Notes: generated by a model from the sequence alone, not told the origin. DNA of 32,387 nucleotides from Burkholderiales bacterium (GCA_028868995.1 JAGWTH010000043.1:1-32387), one strand, 5' to 3'. Numbered from the stretch's first letter, positions 16,141 through 24,844 are shown. Program-made: numbers and translations.

Positions 16141-17802
16141 GCACGCCGCGGCGCGCTCCAGCACCGCATGCGCGGCGGCGGCGTCGCTGCCGCGCCAGGC
16201 CACGATCTGGTCCGGGCGCACCAGGGCGAGCGGCGCCTCGTACAGGTCCCGCAACGCGGCGTCGCCGTGCCGCACCACCCGCAGGTCCAGCCCCAGCGAC
16301 CTTGCGGCCTGCTCGAAGGGCGCGGCGTCCGGCGGCTGCGGCCCGAGCGCGAGCAGGGTCCACTCGGTGTGGAAGCTGTCGAACAGCGAGCGCCCGTCCG
16401 CCAGCCAGGCATGGGGCGGACGGCCGCCGGGGCAGGCCGTGGGCTGGTAGCTGTTGGGCGCGTCCGGCGGCGGCGTGGTGCCGTCGCCCACGATGATGGG
16501 CGAGCCGTCGTAGCGGCCGCCGAAGGTCACGCCCGGGATGTTGAACTCCAGGCGCACGTGCGCATCGAGGTGCTCCGACGCCGCCCGCCGCGCGGCCTCG
16601 CCCGCGGGGCCGTCCTGCTCCAGCTCGGGACGCGCCTGGAACAGGCCAACGGAATCGGCGAAGCGCCGCGCGTAGCCCGTGTTGCGCACGGCCAGCGGCC
16701 GGCGCTCCGCCTCGTAGCTGGCCAGGAGGGCCGGGCTGCTGGTGCCGCGCAGCACGCTCGCGAGCTTCCAGGCCAGGTTCACCGCGTCCTCGACGGCGGT
16801 GTTGTAGCCCAGGCCGCCGGTGGGCGTGAACAGGTGCGCCGCGTCACCGCCGATGAACACGCGCCCGCGCCCGAAGGACTCGGCCACCAGCGAGTGGCCG
16901 GCGGTCCAGGTGCCGGTGGACAGCACCTCGATCGGGATCTCGCGGCCGAGGGCCTGGGCGAACAGGCGCTTCGCCTCGTCGGCGCCCCAGGACCCGGGGT
17001 CCTCGCCTTCGCGCAGCGCGGCATGGAAGGCGAATTCCTCGCGGCCGTCGACCGAGCAGATGAAGCCGCGCCGCTGCGCATTGACCGCCACGTACATCCA
17101 CGCGCGCGCATGCGGCAGCACCTCGTACAAGGTCGGCGCGCGCAGGTACACGGCGAACATCTGCCCGCCCATGAAGTCGCGCTTCACGCCGGTGGCGCCG
17201 CCCCAGCGGATGCCCAGCGCCGAGCGCACCAGGCTGCGCGGACCGTCGGCGCCCACCAGGTAGCGCGCGCGCACCTCGTGCACCGGGCCGCCTTCGGTGG
17301 GCCGCACCTGCGCCTGCACGTGGGTGCCCCGGTCCTCGAAGGCGAGCAGCTTCCAGCCGTAGCGGATGTCGTTGCCCGGGTGCTGCTGCGCCTGCCGGCG
17401 CAGCACCTGCTCGACGTACTTCTGCGCCACCCGGTGCGGCAGTTCGGCGGCGCTCCAGGAGCCGGTCATCGTGCGGATGGTGCGCACCGCCTCGGCCGCG
17501 GTGGGCAGGGACAGGCGCGCCAGCTCGTGGCCGCTGAAGCGGGTGAAGTAGGCGATGTCGGTGGGATGGTCGGGCGGCAAGCCCAGCGCGCGCACCTCGT
17601 CGGTGAAACCCAGCCGCCGGTAGTGCTCCATGGTGCGCGCCTGCGTCGCGTTGGCCTGCGGGTTGAAGGCCGTCGAGGGCTTGGCGTCCACCAGCAGCAG
17701 CGGCACGCCGCGCCGGCCCAGCTCGTTGGCCAGCATCAGCCCGCAGGGCCCGCCGCCCGCGACCAGGACTTCCGTGTTCAGTATCCGAAGCGTGTCGTCC
17801 AC
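16126..17802 (-). CDS. FAD-dependent aromatic hydroxylase (class A flavoprotein monooxygenase)
   Basis: This 558-residue protein has the three FAD motifs of phenol and resorcinol-type hydroxylases: GGGPCG (16-21), the DG motif in VGADGPRSLVRSALG (183-197) and the GD motif in FIGGDAAHLFTPTGGLGYNTAVEDAVNLAWKL (317 onwards). A thioredoxin-like C-terminal domain (about 440-558) is typical of PheA/TfdB/MhpA-like enzymes. It should hydroxylate a phenolic ring with NAD(P)H and O2. Next to a hydroxyquinol-type dioxygenase, resorcinol or a related phenol is the best guess. The only in-frame start near the family N-terminus is GTG 17800-17802, which overlaps the 3' end of the LysR gene by 25 nt on the same strand, implying coupled translation. 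Confidence 0.85.
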   Translation of the reverse strand: MDDTLRILNTEVLVAGGGPCGLMLANELGRRGVPLLLVDAKPSTAFNPQANATQARTMEHYRRLGFTDEVRALGLPPDHPTDIAYFTRFSGHELARLSLPTAAEAVRTIRTMTGSWSAAELPHRVAQKYVEQVLRRQAQQHPGNDIRYGWKLLAFEDRGTHVQAQVRPTEGGPVHEVRARYLVGADGPRSLVRSALGIRWGGATGVKRDFMGGQMFAVYLRAPTLYEVLPHARAWMYVAVNAQRRGFICSVDGREEFAFHAALREGEDPGSWGADEAKRLFAQALGREIPIEVLSTGTWTAGHSLVAESFGRGRVFIGGDAAHLFTPTGGLGYNTAVEDAVNLAWKLASVLRGTSSPALLASYEAERRPLAVRNTGYARRFADSVGLFQARPELEQDGPAGEAARRAASEHLDAHVRLEFNIPGVTFGGRYDGSPIIVGDGTTPPPDAPNSYQPTACPGGRPPHAWLADGRSLFDSFHTEWTLLALGPQPPDAAPFEQAARSLGLDLRVVRHGDAALRDLYEAPLALVRPDQIVAWRGSDAAAAHAVLERAAACAGAP

Positions 17803-18704
17803 TTGCGTTCGTACTCCATGCGGTCGAAATGCTCGGCGATGAAATCGATGAAGGTGCGGACCTTGGCCGTCAGGTGCTTGCGGCTGGGGTAGGCGAGGTT
17901 GACGGTCAGGCGCGGCAGGTCCCAGGCGTCCAGCACCGGGACCAGGCGGCCGGCGACGATGTCGTCGTAGAGGATGTAGGTGGGCTGCACCAGGATGCCC
18001 AGTCCTTCCAGCGCGGCGGCGCGCAGCACCTGGCCGTCGTTGGACTCCAGCACGCCCTTGATCGATACGGCGGTGGTCTCGCCGTCGCGCGTGAAGCGCA
18101 GCTCGTGCGGGTTGTTCGCGTAGGTGTAGGCCAGCAGGTCGTGCCGGCCCAGGTCCTCCAGCGTCCGCGGCGTGCCGGCGCGGGAGAGGTAGCCGGGCGA
18201 GGCGGCCAGGATGCGCCGCGTCTCCGCCAGCCGCCGGATGGTGATGTTGGAGTCGGGCTCGAACTCGCGCGTGCGGATCGCCACGTCGATGTTGTTGTCG
18301 ATCAGGTCCAGGTAGCGGTTGGCCGTCTCGACGTGCACGGTGACGTTGGGGTAGCGCCGCGTGTATTCCGGCAGCAGCGGCGCGATGTGCTGCATGGAAA
18401 ACGACAGCGAGGCCGTGATCCGCAGGGTGCCGGTCGGGTTGAGCGTGGAGGCATTGACGGCCGACTCGGCGTCCTGCAGGTCGGCCAGGATCAGGCGGCT
18501 GCGGCGCAGGAACTCCTGGCCCGGCTCGGTGAGGTACAGGCGGCGGGTGTTGCGCTCGACCAGGCGCGCGCCGAGGCGCTCCTCCAGAGCCGCGAGGTGG
18601 CGGCTGGCGGCGGCGTTGGACAGGCCCAGCGCGTCCGCGGCGCGGCTCAGGCTGCCGGTCTCGGCCACCCGCACGAACAAGGCCATCTCGGTCCAGCGAT
18701 CCAA
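17778..18704 (-). CDS. LysR-family transcriptional regulator
   Basis: This 308-residue LTTR has an N-terminal winged helix (about 5-65: FVRVAETGSLSRAADALGLSNAAASRHLAALEERLGARLVERNTR) and a periplasmic-binding-protein-like effector domain (about 90-295). The TTG at 18702-18704 is taken as start because MDRWTEMALFVRVAE matches the common N-terminus of this subgroup and GGAGA lies 5 nt upstream; ATG at 18686 is the alternative. It is divergent from the dioxygenase and overlaps the hydroxylase, so it probably controls both arms in response to the aromatic substrate or an intermediate. Confidence 0.88.
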   Translation of the reverse strand: MDRWTEMALFVRVAETGSLSRAADALGLSNAAASRHLAALEERLGARLVERNTRRLYLTEPGQEFLRRSRLILADLQDAESAVNASTLNPTGTLRITASLSFSMQHIAPLLPEYTRRYPNVTVHVETANRYLDLIDNNIDVAIRTREFEPDSNITIRRLAETRRILAASPGYLSRAGTPRTLEDLGRHDLLAYTYANNPHELRFTRDGETTAVSIKGVLESNDGQVLRAAALEGLGILVQPTYILYDDIVAGRLVPVLDAWDLPRLTVNLAYPSRKHLTAKVRTFIDFIAEHFDRMEYERKWTTRFGY

Positions 18705-18742
18705 GGGGTCTCCGGTGGTTTCTTGCGCCGGGCGGAAAACTC

Positions 18743-18768
18743 ATTTGCCGCGGCGGGCTTTCGCAAAT
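18743..18768. promoter_or_regulatory. Candidate LysR-type operator between regulator and dioxygenase
   Basis: ATTTGC (18743-18748) and GCAAAT (18763-18768) are perfect 6-bp inverted arms separated by 14 nt, in an AT-richer patch of the 89-bp divergent intergenic region. The repeat contains the T and A positions expected of LTTR sites, but the spacing is longer than the standard T-N11-A box. Confidence 0.5.
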
Positions 18769-18793
18769 TATGGCCGGGCCCTAGAGTCCCGGC

Positions 18794-19636
18794 ATGCGCA
18801 ACCTGACCCAGGACAACATCACCCAGGCCGTCATCGCCCGCTTCGCCCAGACGCCCGATGCGCGGCTGAAGGAGATCATGACCGCCCTCGTGCAGCACCT
18901 GCACGCCTTCGCGCGCGAGGTGAGGCTGACCGAGGAGGAATGGTTCCGGGGCATCGACTTCCTCACCCGCGTGGGCCACATCACGGACGACAAGCGCCAG
19001 GAGTTCATCCTGCTGTCGGACACGCTGGGCCTGTCGATGCTCACCATCGCGATGAACAACGAGAAGCCGGCCGGCTGCACCGAGTCCACCGTGTTCGGTC
19101 CGTTCTACGTCGAGGGCGCGCCCCATTACGAGCTGGGCGACGACGTCGCCCACGGCGCGCCCGGCGTGCCCTGCCTGGTGCGCGGGCGGGTGCGCGGCCT
19201 GGACGGCGAGCCCGTGCCTGGCGCCGAGATCCACGTCTGGCAGGCCGACGCCGAGGGCAAGTACGACGTGCAGCGCTCCGACCTGCGGGAGCACCTGGCG
19301 CGCGGCGTGCTCCAGGCGAACGACCGGGGCGAGTATTTCTTCCGCTCCATCCTGGCCGAGGCCTACCCGATCCCCGACGACGGCCCCGTGGGCGACATGC
19401 TCAAGGCGACGAAGCGCCATCCCTGGCGGCCGGCGCACCTGCACTTCATGATCAAGGCGCCGGGCTACGAGACGCTGATCACGCACGTGTTCCGCAACGG
19501 CGACCCCTACCTCGACTCGGATGCCGTGTTCGGCGTGCGCCAGTCGCTGGTCGCCGACTGGGTGAAGCAGCCCGACGGAACCTACCTGGTCGAATACGAC
19601 TTCGTGCTGCCGCGCGACCGGAGAGCCGCACGTTGA
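18794..19636 (+). CDS. Intradiol ring-cleavage dioxygenase, hydroxyquinol 1,2-dioxygenase type
   Basis: This 280-residue non-haem Fe(III) enzyme has an N-terminal helical linker domain (about 1-100, LTQDNITQAVIARFAQTPDARLKEIM) and a beta-sandwich catalytic domain. The iron ligands are Y157 (GKYDVQ), Y191 (YPIP) and H215/H217 (AHLHF); their spacing closely follows catechol 1,2-dioxygenase. STVFGPFYVEGAP (98-110) is typical of the hydroxyquinol branch. It would cleave 1,2,4-trihydroxybenzene to maleylacetate, the substrate of the reductase at 8778. It is divergent from the LysR/hydroxylase pair and overlaps the next gene at TTGA. A chlorocatechol-like substrate range cannot be excluded from sequence alone. 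Confidence 0.88.
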   Translation: MRNLTQDNITQAVIARFAQTPDARLKEIMTALVQHLHAFAREVRLTEEEWFRGIDFLTRVGHITDDKRQEFILLSDTLGLSMLTIAMNNEKPAGCTESTVFGPFYVEGAPHYELGDDVAHGAPGVPCLVRGRVRGLDGEPVPGAEIHVWQADAEGKYDVQRSDLREHLARGVLQANDRGEYFFRSILAEAYPIPDDGPVGDMLKATKRHPWRPAHLHFMIKAPGYETLITHVFRNGDPYLDSDAVFGVRQSLVADWVKQPDGTYLVEYDFVLPRDRRAAR

Positions 19637-19947
19637 TCCGCCACGTCGTCATGTGGAAGGTGCGCGGCGCCGCGGGCGACGAGAAGCGGGCCAACGTGGA
19701 GAGGCTGAAGGCGGCCTTCCTCGGCCTGCGCGGGCGCATCCCCGGCCTGCTGCACCTGGAGGTCGGCGTGGACACCAGCCGCGTGGACTACGCCTGCGAC
19801 GTGGTGCTGGTGAGCGACTTCGCATCGCAGGCCGCGCTCGATGCCTACGCGACGCATCCCGAACACCTGCGCGTGCGGCAGGAACTGGGCGACCTGCGCA
19901 GCGCGCGCCACCAGGTCGACTACGAGATCCCCGATCCCCGGGCGTAG
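19633..19947 (+). CDS. Dabb-domain (stress-responsive A/B barrel) protein
   Basis: This 104-residue dimeric alpha-beta barrel protein has the Dabb start IRHVVMWKVR, then IPGLLHLEVGVDTSR and DVVLVSDFASQAALDAYATHPEHLRVRQEL. The start is TTG 19633, whose TTGA overlaps the dioxygenase stop; no better start exists. Dabb proteins are small, often accompany aromatic catabolic genes and include polyketide cyclases, so a role in binding or isomerising a ring-cleavage intermediate is possible but unproven. It is co-transcribed with the dioxygenase and amidohydrolase. Confidence 0.78.
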   Translation: MIRHVVMWKVRGAAGDEKRANVERLKAAFLGLRGRIPGLLHLEVGVDTSRVDYACDVVLVSDFASQAALDAYATHPEHLRVRQELGDLRSARHQVDYEIPDPRA

Positions 19948-19989
19948 GCTGGCGGTGAGCGCAGCGAACCCCGGCACCGGAGAAACGCC

Positions 19990-21333
19990 ATGCCCAGCAC
20001 CCTGATCCGCGGCGCCACCATCGTCACCATGGACCGCCAGGGCGACCTGCCGCGGGGCGACCTCCTGGTGCAGGACGACCGCATCGCCGCCATCGCCCCG
20101 GCCATCGCGGCGCACGACGCCGAGATCGTCGACGCCGCCGGCTGCATCCTCATCCCCGGCCTGGTCAACGCGCACATGCACACCTGGCAGACCGGGCTGC
20201 GCGGCGTCGCGGCGAACTGGACCCTGCTGGAGTACTTCCAGAAGATGCACGCGGGCCTGGCCACGGCCTTCCAGCCGGAGGACCTGCACATCGCCACGCG
20301 CATGGGCGCGCTCAACCAGCTGAACTGCGGCACCACCACGCTGGCCGACTGGTGCCACAACAACCCGACGCCGGCCCACAACGACGCGGCCATCGACGGC
20401 CTGCTGTCCACCGGCATCCGTGCCGCCTTCTTCCACGGCACGCCCAAGCCCGACCCGAAGCCGGGGCAGCAGCCCTTCTGGGAGGTGCCGCATCCGCGCC
20501 AGGAAGTGGAACGCCTGCTGAAGGCGCACGAGGGCCGGCCCCTGCTGTCGATCCAGACCGCGGTGCTGGGCCCGCACTACTCCACGCTGGAGGTCGCCCT
20601 GCACGATTTCCGCATGGCGCGCGAGCTGGGGCTGATCGCCTCGTTGCACCAGGGCGGCGGCGCGGCGCGCACGCCCGACGGCTGGGAGCGGCTGGAGGCC
20701 GCGGGCCTGCTGGGGCCCAACATCAACATCGTGCACGGGCACGCGTTGAGCGACGCGCAGCTGCGGCGCTTCTGCGACCTGGGCATGAGCTTCTCCGCCG
20801 CGGCCGAAAGCGAGATGTCGCAAGGCCACGGCCATCCGCTCACCGGGCGGCTGCGCCAGTTCGGCCGGGCGCCCTCGCTGGGCGTGGACCTGGAGAGCGT
20901 GCTCTCGGGCGACATGCTGACGCAGGCGCGCATCGCGCTGGGCATCCAGCGCAGCCTCGACAACGTGGCGTGGCGCGAGCAGCACGGCACGATCCCGCCC
21001 ACCTCCACCATCACCACCCGCGAGGCGCTGGCCTGGGTGACGGTGGAGGGCGCCCGCATGCTGCAGCAGCTCGATCGCATCGGCACGCTGGCGCCCGGCA
21101 AGCAGGCCGACCTGGTGCTGATCCGCGCAAGCGACCTCAACATGCAGCCCGTGCACGACCCGGTGAGCAGTGTCGTGTTCCAGGCTTCGCTGGCCAACAT
21201 CGACAGCGTGATGGTCGCAGGCCGCTGGCGCAAGCGCGCGGGCCGGCTGCTGGCCGGCGACCTGGCGGCTGACCTGCAGCGGTTGCGCGCCTCGGGCGAG
21301 AAGATCACGCGGGCGATGGGGCTGGCGCACTAG
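19990..21333 (+). CDS. Metal-dependent amidohydrolase (ATZ/TRZ, cytosine deaminase-like)
   Basis: This 447-residue TIM-barrel hydrolase has an N-terminal beta-sandwich piece (TLIRGATIVTMD), then the metal motif H62-M-H64 in GLVNAHMHTWQTG. Further histidines are in SLHQGGG and NIVHGHAL, followed by the family aspartate region LGVDLES and a C-terminal GTLAPGKQADLVLI. Such enzymes deaminate or dechlorinate N-heterocycles such as triazines, 8-oxoguanine or guanine. GGAGA (19979-19983) precedes ATG 19990, 42 nt after the Dabb gene. Its place in a hydroxyquinol operon suggests removal of an amine or other substituent from a ring precursor, but the substrate is not evident. Confidence 0.85.
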   Translation: MPSTLIRGATIVTMDRQGDLPRGDLLVQDDRIAAIAPAIAAHDAEIVDAAGCILIPGLVNAHMHTWQTGLRGVAANWTLLEYFQKMHAGLATAFQPEDLHIATRMGALNQLNCGTTTLADWCHNNPTPAHNDAAIDGLLSTGIRAAFFHGTPKPDPKPGQQPFWEVPHPRQEVERLLKAHEGRPLLSIQTAVLGPHYSTLEVALHDFRMARELGLIASLHQGGGAARTPDGWERLEAAGLLGPNINIVHGHALSDAQLRRFCDLGMSFSAAAESEMSQGHGHPLTGRLRQFGRAPSLGVDLESVLSGDMLTQARIALGIQRSLDNVAWREQHGTIPPTSTITTREALAWVTVEGARMLQQLDRIGTLAPGKQADLVLIRASDLNMQPVHDPVSSVVFQASLANIDSVMVAGRWRKRAGRLLAGDLAADLQRLRASGEKITRAMGLAH

Positions 21334-21364
21334 GCGCGCCGGCGGGCGCGGCAGGCGTGCCGGT

Positions 21365-21562
21365 TCAGGGCCGCGGCCGCAGCCAGGACGCGTACTCGAT
21401 CGCGGCCGCCTGCTGGCGCGCGGCGCGTTCGCGCAGGGCTTGCCGCAGGTCGGCCAGCATCTGGTCGAGGACGGCGTGCGCTTCCGGCGGCACGGGCCGC
21501 GGCCGGTCGGCCGCTGGCGTGGTGGCCGGACGCGGGGAGAGGGTTTCGCTGTGGACGGTCAT
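21365..21562 (-). CDS. Small hypothetical protein (65 aa), putative SARP-regulon member
   Basis: The start ATG 21560-21562 has GGAGG 7 nt upstream. The protein begins MTVHSETLSPRP, has a Pro/Ala-rich N-terminal half, then a helical charged segment (HAVLDQMLADLRQALRERAARQQAAAIEYASWL) and ends LRPRP. There is no signal peptide or membrane segment. I do not recognise the family. It lies downstream of the BTAD regulator on the same strand, with a dedicated direct-repeat element (21602-21636) in the gap. That element and the ribosome site are the main reasons to believe it is real. Confidence 0.6.
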   Translation of the reverse strand: MTVHSETLSPRPATTPAADRPRPVPPEAHAVLDQMLADLRQALRERAARQQAAAIEYASWLRPRP

Positions 21563-21601
21563 GGCGGCTCCTCCGGGCGCCTCGGGGCGCCTGCGGGAGC
21601 G

Positions 21602-21636
21602 ATCCTCGGGCGCAGGTGTTCCCGGAACGTTCCCGG
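21602..21636 (-). promoter_or_regulatory. SARP-type direct-repeat operator/promoter A
   Basis: On the minus strand, CCGGGAAC (21636-21629) and CCGGGAAC (21625-21618) are identical 8-mers with an 11-bp period. Ten nt later comes GAGGAT (21607-21602), a possible -10. The arrangement repeats in element B at 24845-24879. It points toward the 65-aa gene, whose start lies 39 nt past GAGGAT. Confidence 0.65.
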
Positions 21637-21641
21637 CCGGC

Positions 21642-24600
21642 TCAGGACCGGCTTGCACCCTGGCTGGCGGTCGCCTGGCAGCGCACCTCGTCCAGCGGCT
21701 GGCCGGCCGCCCGGAAGCCCCGGGCCGCGGCCGCGAAGGACTGCTGCGCCGTCGCCGGGTCACCCGAGGCGAGGGCGACATGGCCCTGCGCCTCGTGGAA
21801 GGCGGCGTGCCAGGCCGGCAGCCGCATCACCACCTTGGCGAGATATTCGGACTGGCGCAGGCGGTCGGCGGCGAGATCCCTTTCGTGCGCCCGGGCCGAG
21901 GCGATGGTGGCGGGGATGGCGAAGGTGATGCGGCAGCCGGGACAGGTCTCCAGCGGGCCTCGCACGGAGGATTCGGCCTCCTCCACCACGCCCAGGGCCC
22001 GCTGCGGGTCCGGCGCGATGGCGATGCGGGTGCCGTAGATGCGGTCCAGGAGGTGGAAGCCGACATCGGACTGGCGGGCCACGTCCAGGGCGTCGTCCAG
22101 CAGTCCGCGCGCCAGGTCCAGCCGGCCGCGGTGCATCGCCAGCTCCGCGCGCCGCTGCAGCGACAGGGCCTCGCCCGTGGCGCCGCCGAGCGCGTTGTGC
22201 AGGCGGCCGCCTTCGATCAGGTCCGGCTCGGCGGCGTCGAGCTGCCCGCTGAGCAGCCGCGCCTCGCCGCGCAGCGTCACCGCGAAGGCCAGGCCGCGGT
22301 CGGCGCCCAGCCGCCTGGCTTCGGCGGCCAGGGCGTCGGCGAAGGCGATCACCTCGGCGTAAGGCCGGGAGCCGTAAAGGAAGCGCTGGGTGATGCACAG
22401 GTGGCCGTCGAACACCCGCACCGCCAGGTGCGGCAGCTGGCTGGTTTCGCGCAGGTCGGCCCAGACGCTGCCATGCAGGTCGCCGCGCGCGTGCGCCGCC
22501 GCGCCCTGCGCCCAGGAGGCGATCACCAGCGATCCCTCGTCGCCGGTCGCCAGCGCGAGCCGCCGGACCTCGGCCGCCCGCCGGGCGCCCTCCTCGGGAT
22601 TGCCGAAACCGAGCGCGGCCGCCCCGCTGTAGGCCAGCGCCTCGGCCAGTCGCCCGGCCGCGGTGGTGGGGTGGACGTCCTTCAGGAAGGCCAGGGCGCC
22701 CGAGGCATCGCTCATCTTCACCTGGGCGAGGGCGCGCTTGGCCTTGAGTTCCTCGGCGAGCCCGGGCTCGGCGCGCTCCGCGGCCGCGTCGTAGGCAGCC
22801 AGGGTGCCGGGGCGGCCGAGGGCATCGAGGGATTCGGCGCGCAGCGCCAGCGCCTCGGAGGGCGGCTGCGGCGTGGCCAGCAGCGGCTCCAGGTGGCGCA
22901 GCACGTCGACGAAGGCGCCGAGGCGGAAGGCGTCCCGGGCCGCCGCGAGCGAGAACGGGCCGGCGCGCTGCGGCTCGCCGGCCGCGAGCCAGTGCTGGCC
23001 CACCAGGCCCGCGGCCGCACCGTGGCGCGCCAGGCGTGCCGCGACCTCGCCGTGCAGGCCCGCGCGGCGATGCGGCGCGATGGCGTCGACCAGCGACTGC
23101 CGCAGCAGCGCGTGGCGGAAGCGGTAGCGGCCGTCGTCCACCACCAGCACGCCGGCGGCGAGCGCGCGATCCAGCCGGTCGGCCGCGTCGAGCGCATCCT
23201 CGCCGGCGAGCGCCAGGGCCGTGGCGACGTCGAACTCCTCGCCCGCCAGCGCCAGGCGCCGCAAGGCGTCCAGCGCGCCCTCGCCGACATCGCCCAGGCG
23301 TTCGGCGATCGCGGCCGACACGCTGCGCGGCACGCGCTCACCCGCGGCCGCCGTGGCGGCGCGCGCGAGTTCGACGACGGCGAACGGGATGCCTTCGGCC
23401 TGGCGCGCGATCTGCGCGGCCGCCTCGCGCGCGAGGGCGCCCGGCGCGGCGCGGGTCGCCAGCAGGGCGGCCTCGTCGGGCGCGAGCGGTGCCAGGTCCA
23501 GCGCGTGCAGGGTGCCGGCGCGCAGCATGCGCGCCGCATGTCCGCCCAGCAGTTCGGGCAGGGCAGGGCGGCAGGCCAGCAGCACGAACAGCGGCGGGCC
23601 GCTGGCGGCCAGCTGCGCCAGCAGTTCCGTGCTCGCATCGTCGGCCGCATGCGCATCGTCCACGACCAGCAGGACCGGCCGGCCCCCCGCGGTGGCGAGC
23701 AGCAGGCGCCGCACCGCCCCCGCCACCTGGTGCCGCCCGATCGGCAGCGCGAGCGGCCGCGGCTCGCCGGCGGCGGGCGTCATCGCCGCGAGCACCGCCC
23801 GGGCGTGCGCGCCGATCGCCGTCCGGGCGGCCTCGCCGCCTTCCTGCAGCAGGGGCTCGACGAGGTCGGTCACCAGGCCATAGGGGCGCGTCCAGTCGCT
23901 GGCCTGCACCATGCGCACCTGCCAGCCCAGGGCCCGGGCCTCGTGCGCCAGGCGCCGGCAGAACGCGGTCTTGCCCAGGCCGGCGCCCGCGCGCAGCAGC
24001 GCGCCGCCCGGCGGGCCGGACGCGGCCTGGCGCAGCAGGGCGAGCAGGCGCACGAGCTCCAGCGCACGGCCGACGAAGGCCGGCGCGCCGTCCTCCAGGC
24101 CGGCCACGCATTCCTCGTACAGGGCCTGCACCTCGGGGCCCGGCTGCAGGCCGAGCGACTGGCGCAGGTGGTCGCGCAGGCGCCCGTACCAGCGCAGCGC
24201 GGCCGAGCGCCTGCCGGCCGCGAGTTCGGCCCGCATCAAGGCCGCGTGGGCCGGCTCGTCGCCCGGGTCTTCCTGCACCAGGCGCTCGAGGTCCCCGCCC
24301 TGGCGCAGCAGGCGCAGGTACTTGTCGCGCAGGCGCCGCCGCGGCGCCTCGGCCCAGGATTCGTAGGGGGCCTCGGGCAGCAGGTCGCCGCCGTAGAGGC
24401 CGGCGGCCGCGCGGCAGGCCTGGACATCGCCCGTCGCGAGGGCTGCGTCCGCGGCCCGCTCGAACCGCTCGGCATCGCAGTCCACGCCGCGCCCGGGCAG
24501 GAGCAGCACCTGCCCGCCGCGCAGGACCACGGCCTCCGGATCGCCGACGAACTGGCGTGCGTGGTGGGCGGCCTTGCGCAGGTTGGCGGCGCCGGCCTGC

Positions 24601-24818
24601 GGGTCCAGGTGCGGCCAGAGGGCCTCGATCACCTGCTCGTGCAGCAGGCTGCGCTGCGGCTGCAGGCTCAGCAACTGCAGCAGTTCGCCGGCCCGGCGGG
24701 TGGGTGGGGCGGCCGGACCGGCCGGCGCCCCGCCGCAGCGACGCAGGTCGAAAGCCCCGAGCAGCCGGATCGCGACGGGGCTGGAGTCTCGCTGAGGGGC
24801 GGTCGCCGGATGCGCCAT
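21642..24818 (-). CDS. Large SARP-like regulator: winged helix, BTAD, AAA ATPase, TPR-like C-terminus
   Basis: This 1058-residue protein begins with an OmpR-like DNA-binding domain (about 15-110: IRLLGAFDLRRCGG, AGELLQLLSLQPQRSLLHEQVIEALWP, AANLRKAAHHAR). A bacterial transcriptional activation domain follows (about 112-240, ending LRQSLGLQPGPEVQALYEECV). Next is a STAND/AAA-type ATPase with Walker A GAGLGKT (278-284) and Walker B LLVVDD (383-388). The remaining 550 residues are helical repeats rich in Ala/Leu, probably TPR-like. No C-terminal LuxR HTH is seen. SARP-type regulators of this size are best known from actinomycetes; they activate promoters by binding direct repeats. ATG 24816-24818 has AGGAGG 7 nt upstream. 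It is divergent from the methyltransferase and shares a direct-repeat motif with its neighbours. Confidence 0.85.
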   Translation of the reverse strand: MAHPATAPQRDSSPVAIRLLGAFDLRRCGGAPAGPAAPPTRRAGELLQLLSLQPQRSLLHEQVIEALWPHLDPQAGAANLRKAAHHARQFVGDPEAVVLRGGQVLLLPGRGVDCDAERFERAADAALATGDVQACRAAAGLYGGDLLPEAPYESWAEAPRRRLRDKYLRLLRQGGDLERLVQEDPGDEPAHAALMRAELAAGRRSAALRWYGRLRDHLRQSLGLQPGPEVQALYEECVAGLEDGAPAFVGRALELVRLLALLRQAASGPPGGALLRAGAGLGKTAFCRRLAHEARALGWQVRMVQASDWTRPYGLVTDLVEPLLQEGGEAARTAIGAHARAVLAAMTPAAGEPRPLALPIGRHQVAGAVRRLLLATAGGRPVLLVVDDAHAADDASTELLAQLAASGPPLFVLLACRPALPELLGGHAARMLRAGTLHALDLAPLAPDEAALLATRAAPGALAREAAAQIARQAEGIPFAVVELARAATAAAGERVPRSVSAAIAERLGDVGEGALDALRRLALAGEEFDVATALALAGEDALDAADRLDRALAAGVLVVDDGRYRFRHALLRQSLVDAIAPHRRAGLHGEVAARLARHGAAAGLVGQHWLAAGEPQRAGPFSLAAARDAFRLGAFVDVLRHLEPLLATPQPPSEALALRAESLDALGRPGTLAAYDAAAERAEPGLAEELKAKRALAQVKMSDASGALAFLKDVHPTTAAGRLAEALAYSGAAALGFGNPEEGARRAAEVRRLALATGDEGSLVIASWAQGAAAHARGDLHGSVWADLRETSQLPHLAVRVFDGHLCITQRFLYGSRPYAEVIAFADALAAEARRLGADRGLAFAVTLRGEARLLSGQLDAAEPDLIEGGRLHNALGGATGEALSLQRRAELAMHRGRLDLARGLLDDALDVARQSDVGFHLLDRIYGTRIAIAPDPQRALGVVEEAESSVRGPLETCPGCRITFAIPATIASARAHERDLAADRLRQSEYLAKVVMRLPAWHAAFHEAQGHVALASGDPATAQQSFAAAARGFRAAGQPLDEVRCQATASQGASRS

Positions 24819-24844
24819 GGCCTGTCCTCCTGCTGAGAAGCCGG

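Noticed and set aside
21357..24836. 1159-codon open frame on the plus strand opposite the SARP-like regulator
   Set aside because: Composition is Arg/Gly/Gln-rich with no domain, and the opposite strand has clear BTAD and Walker motifs.
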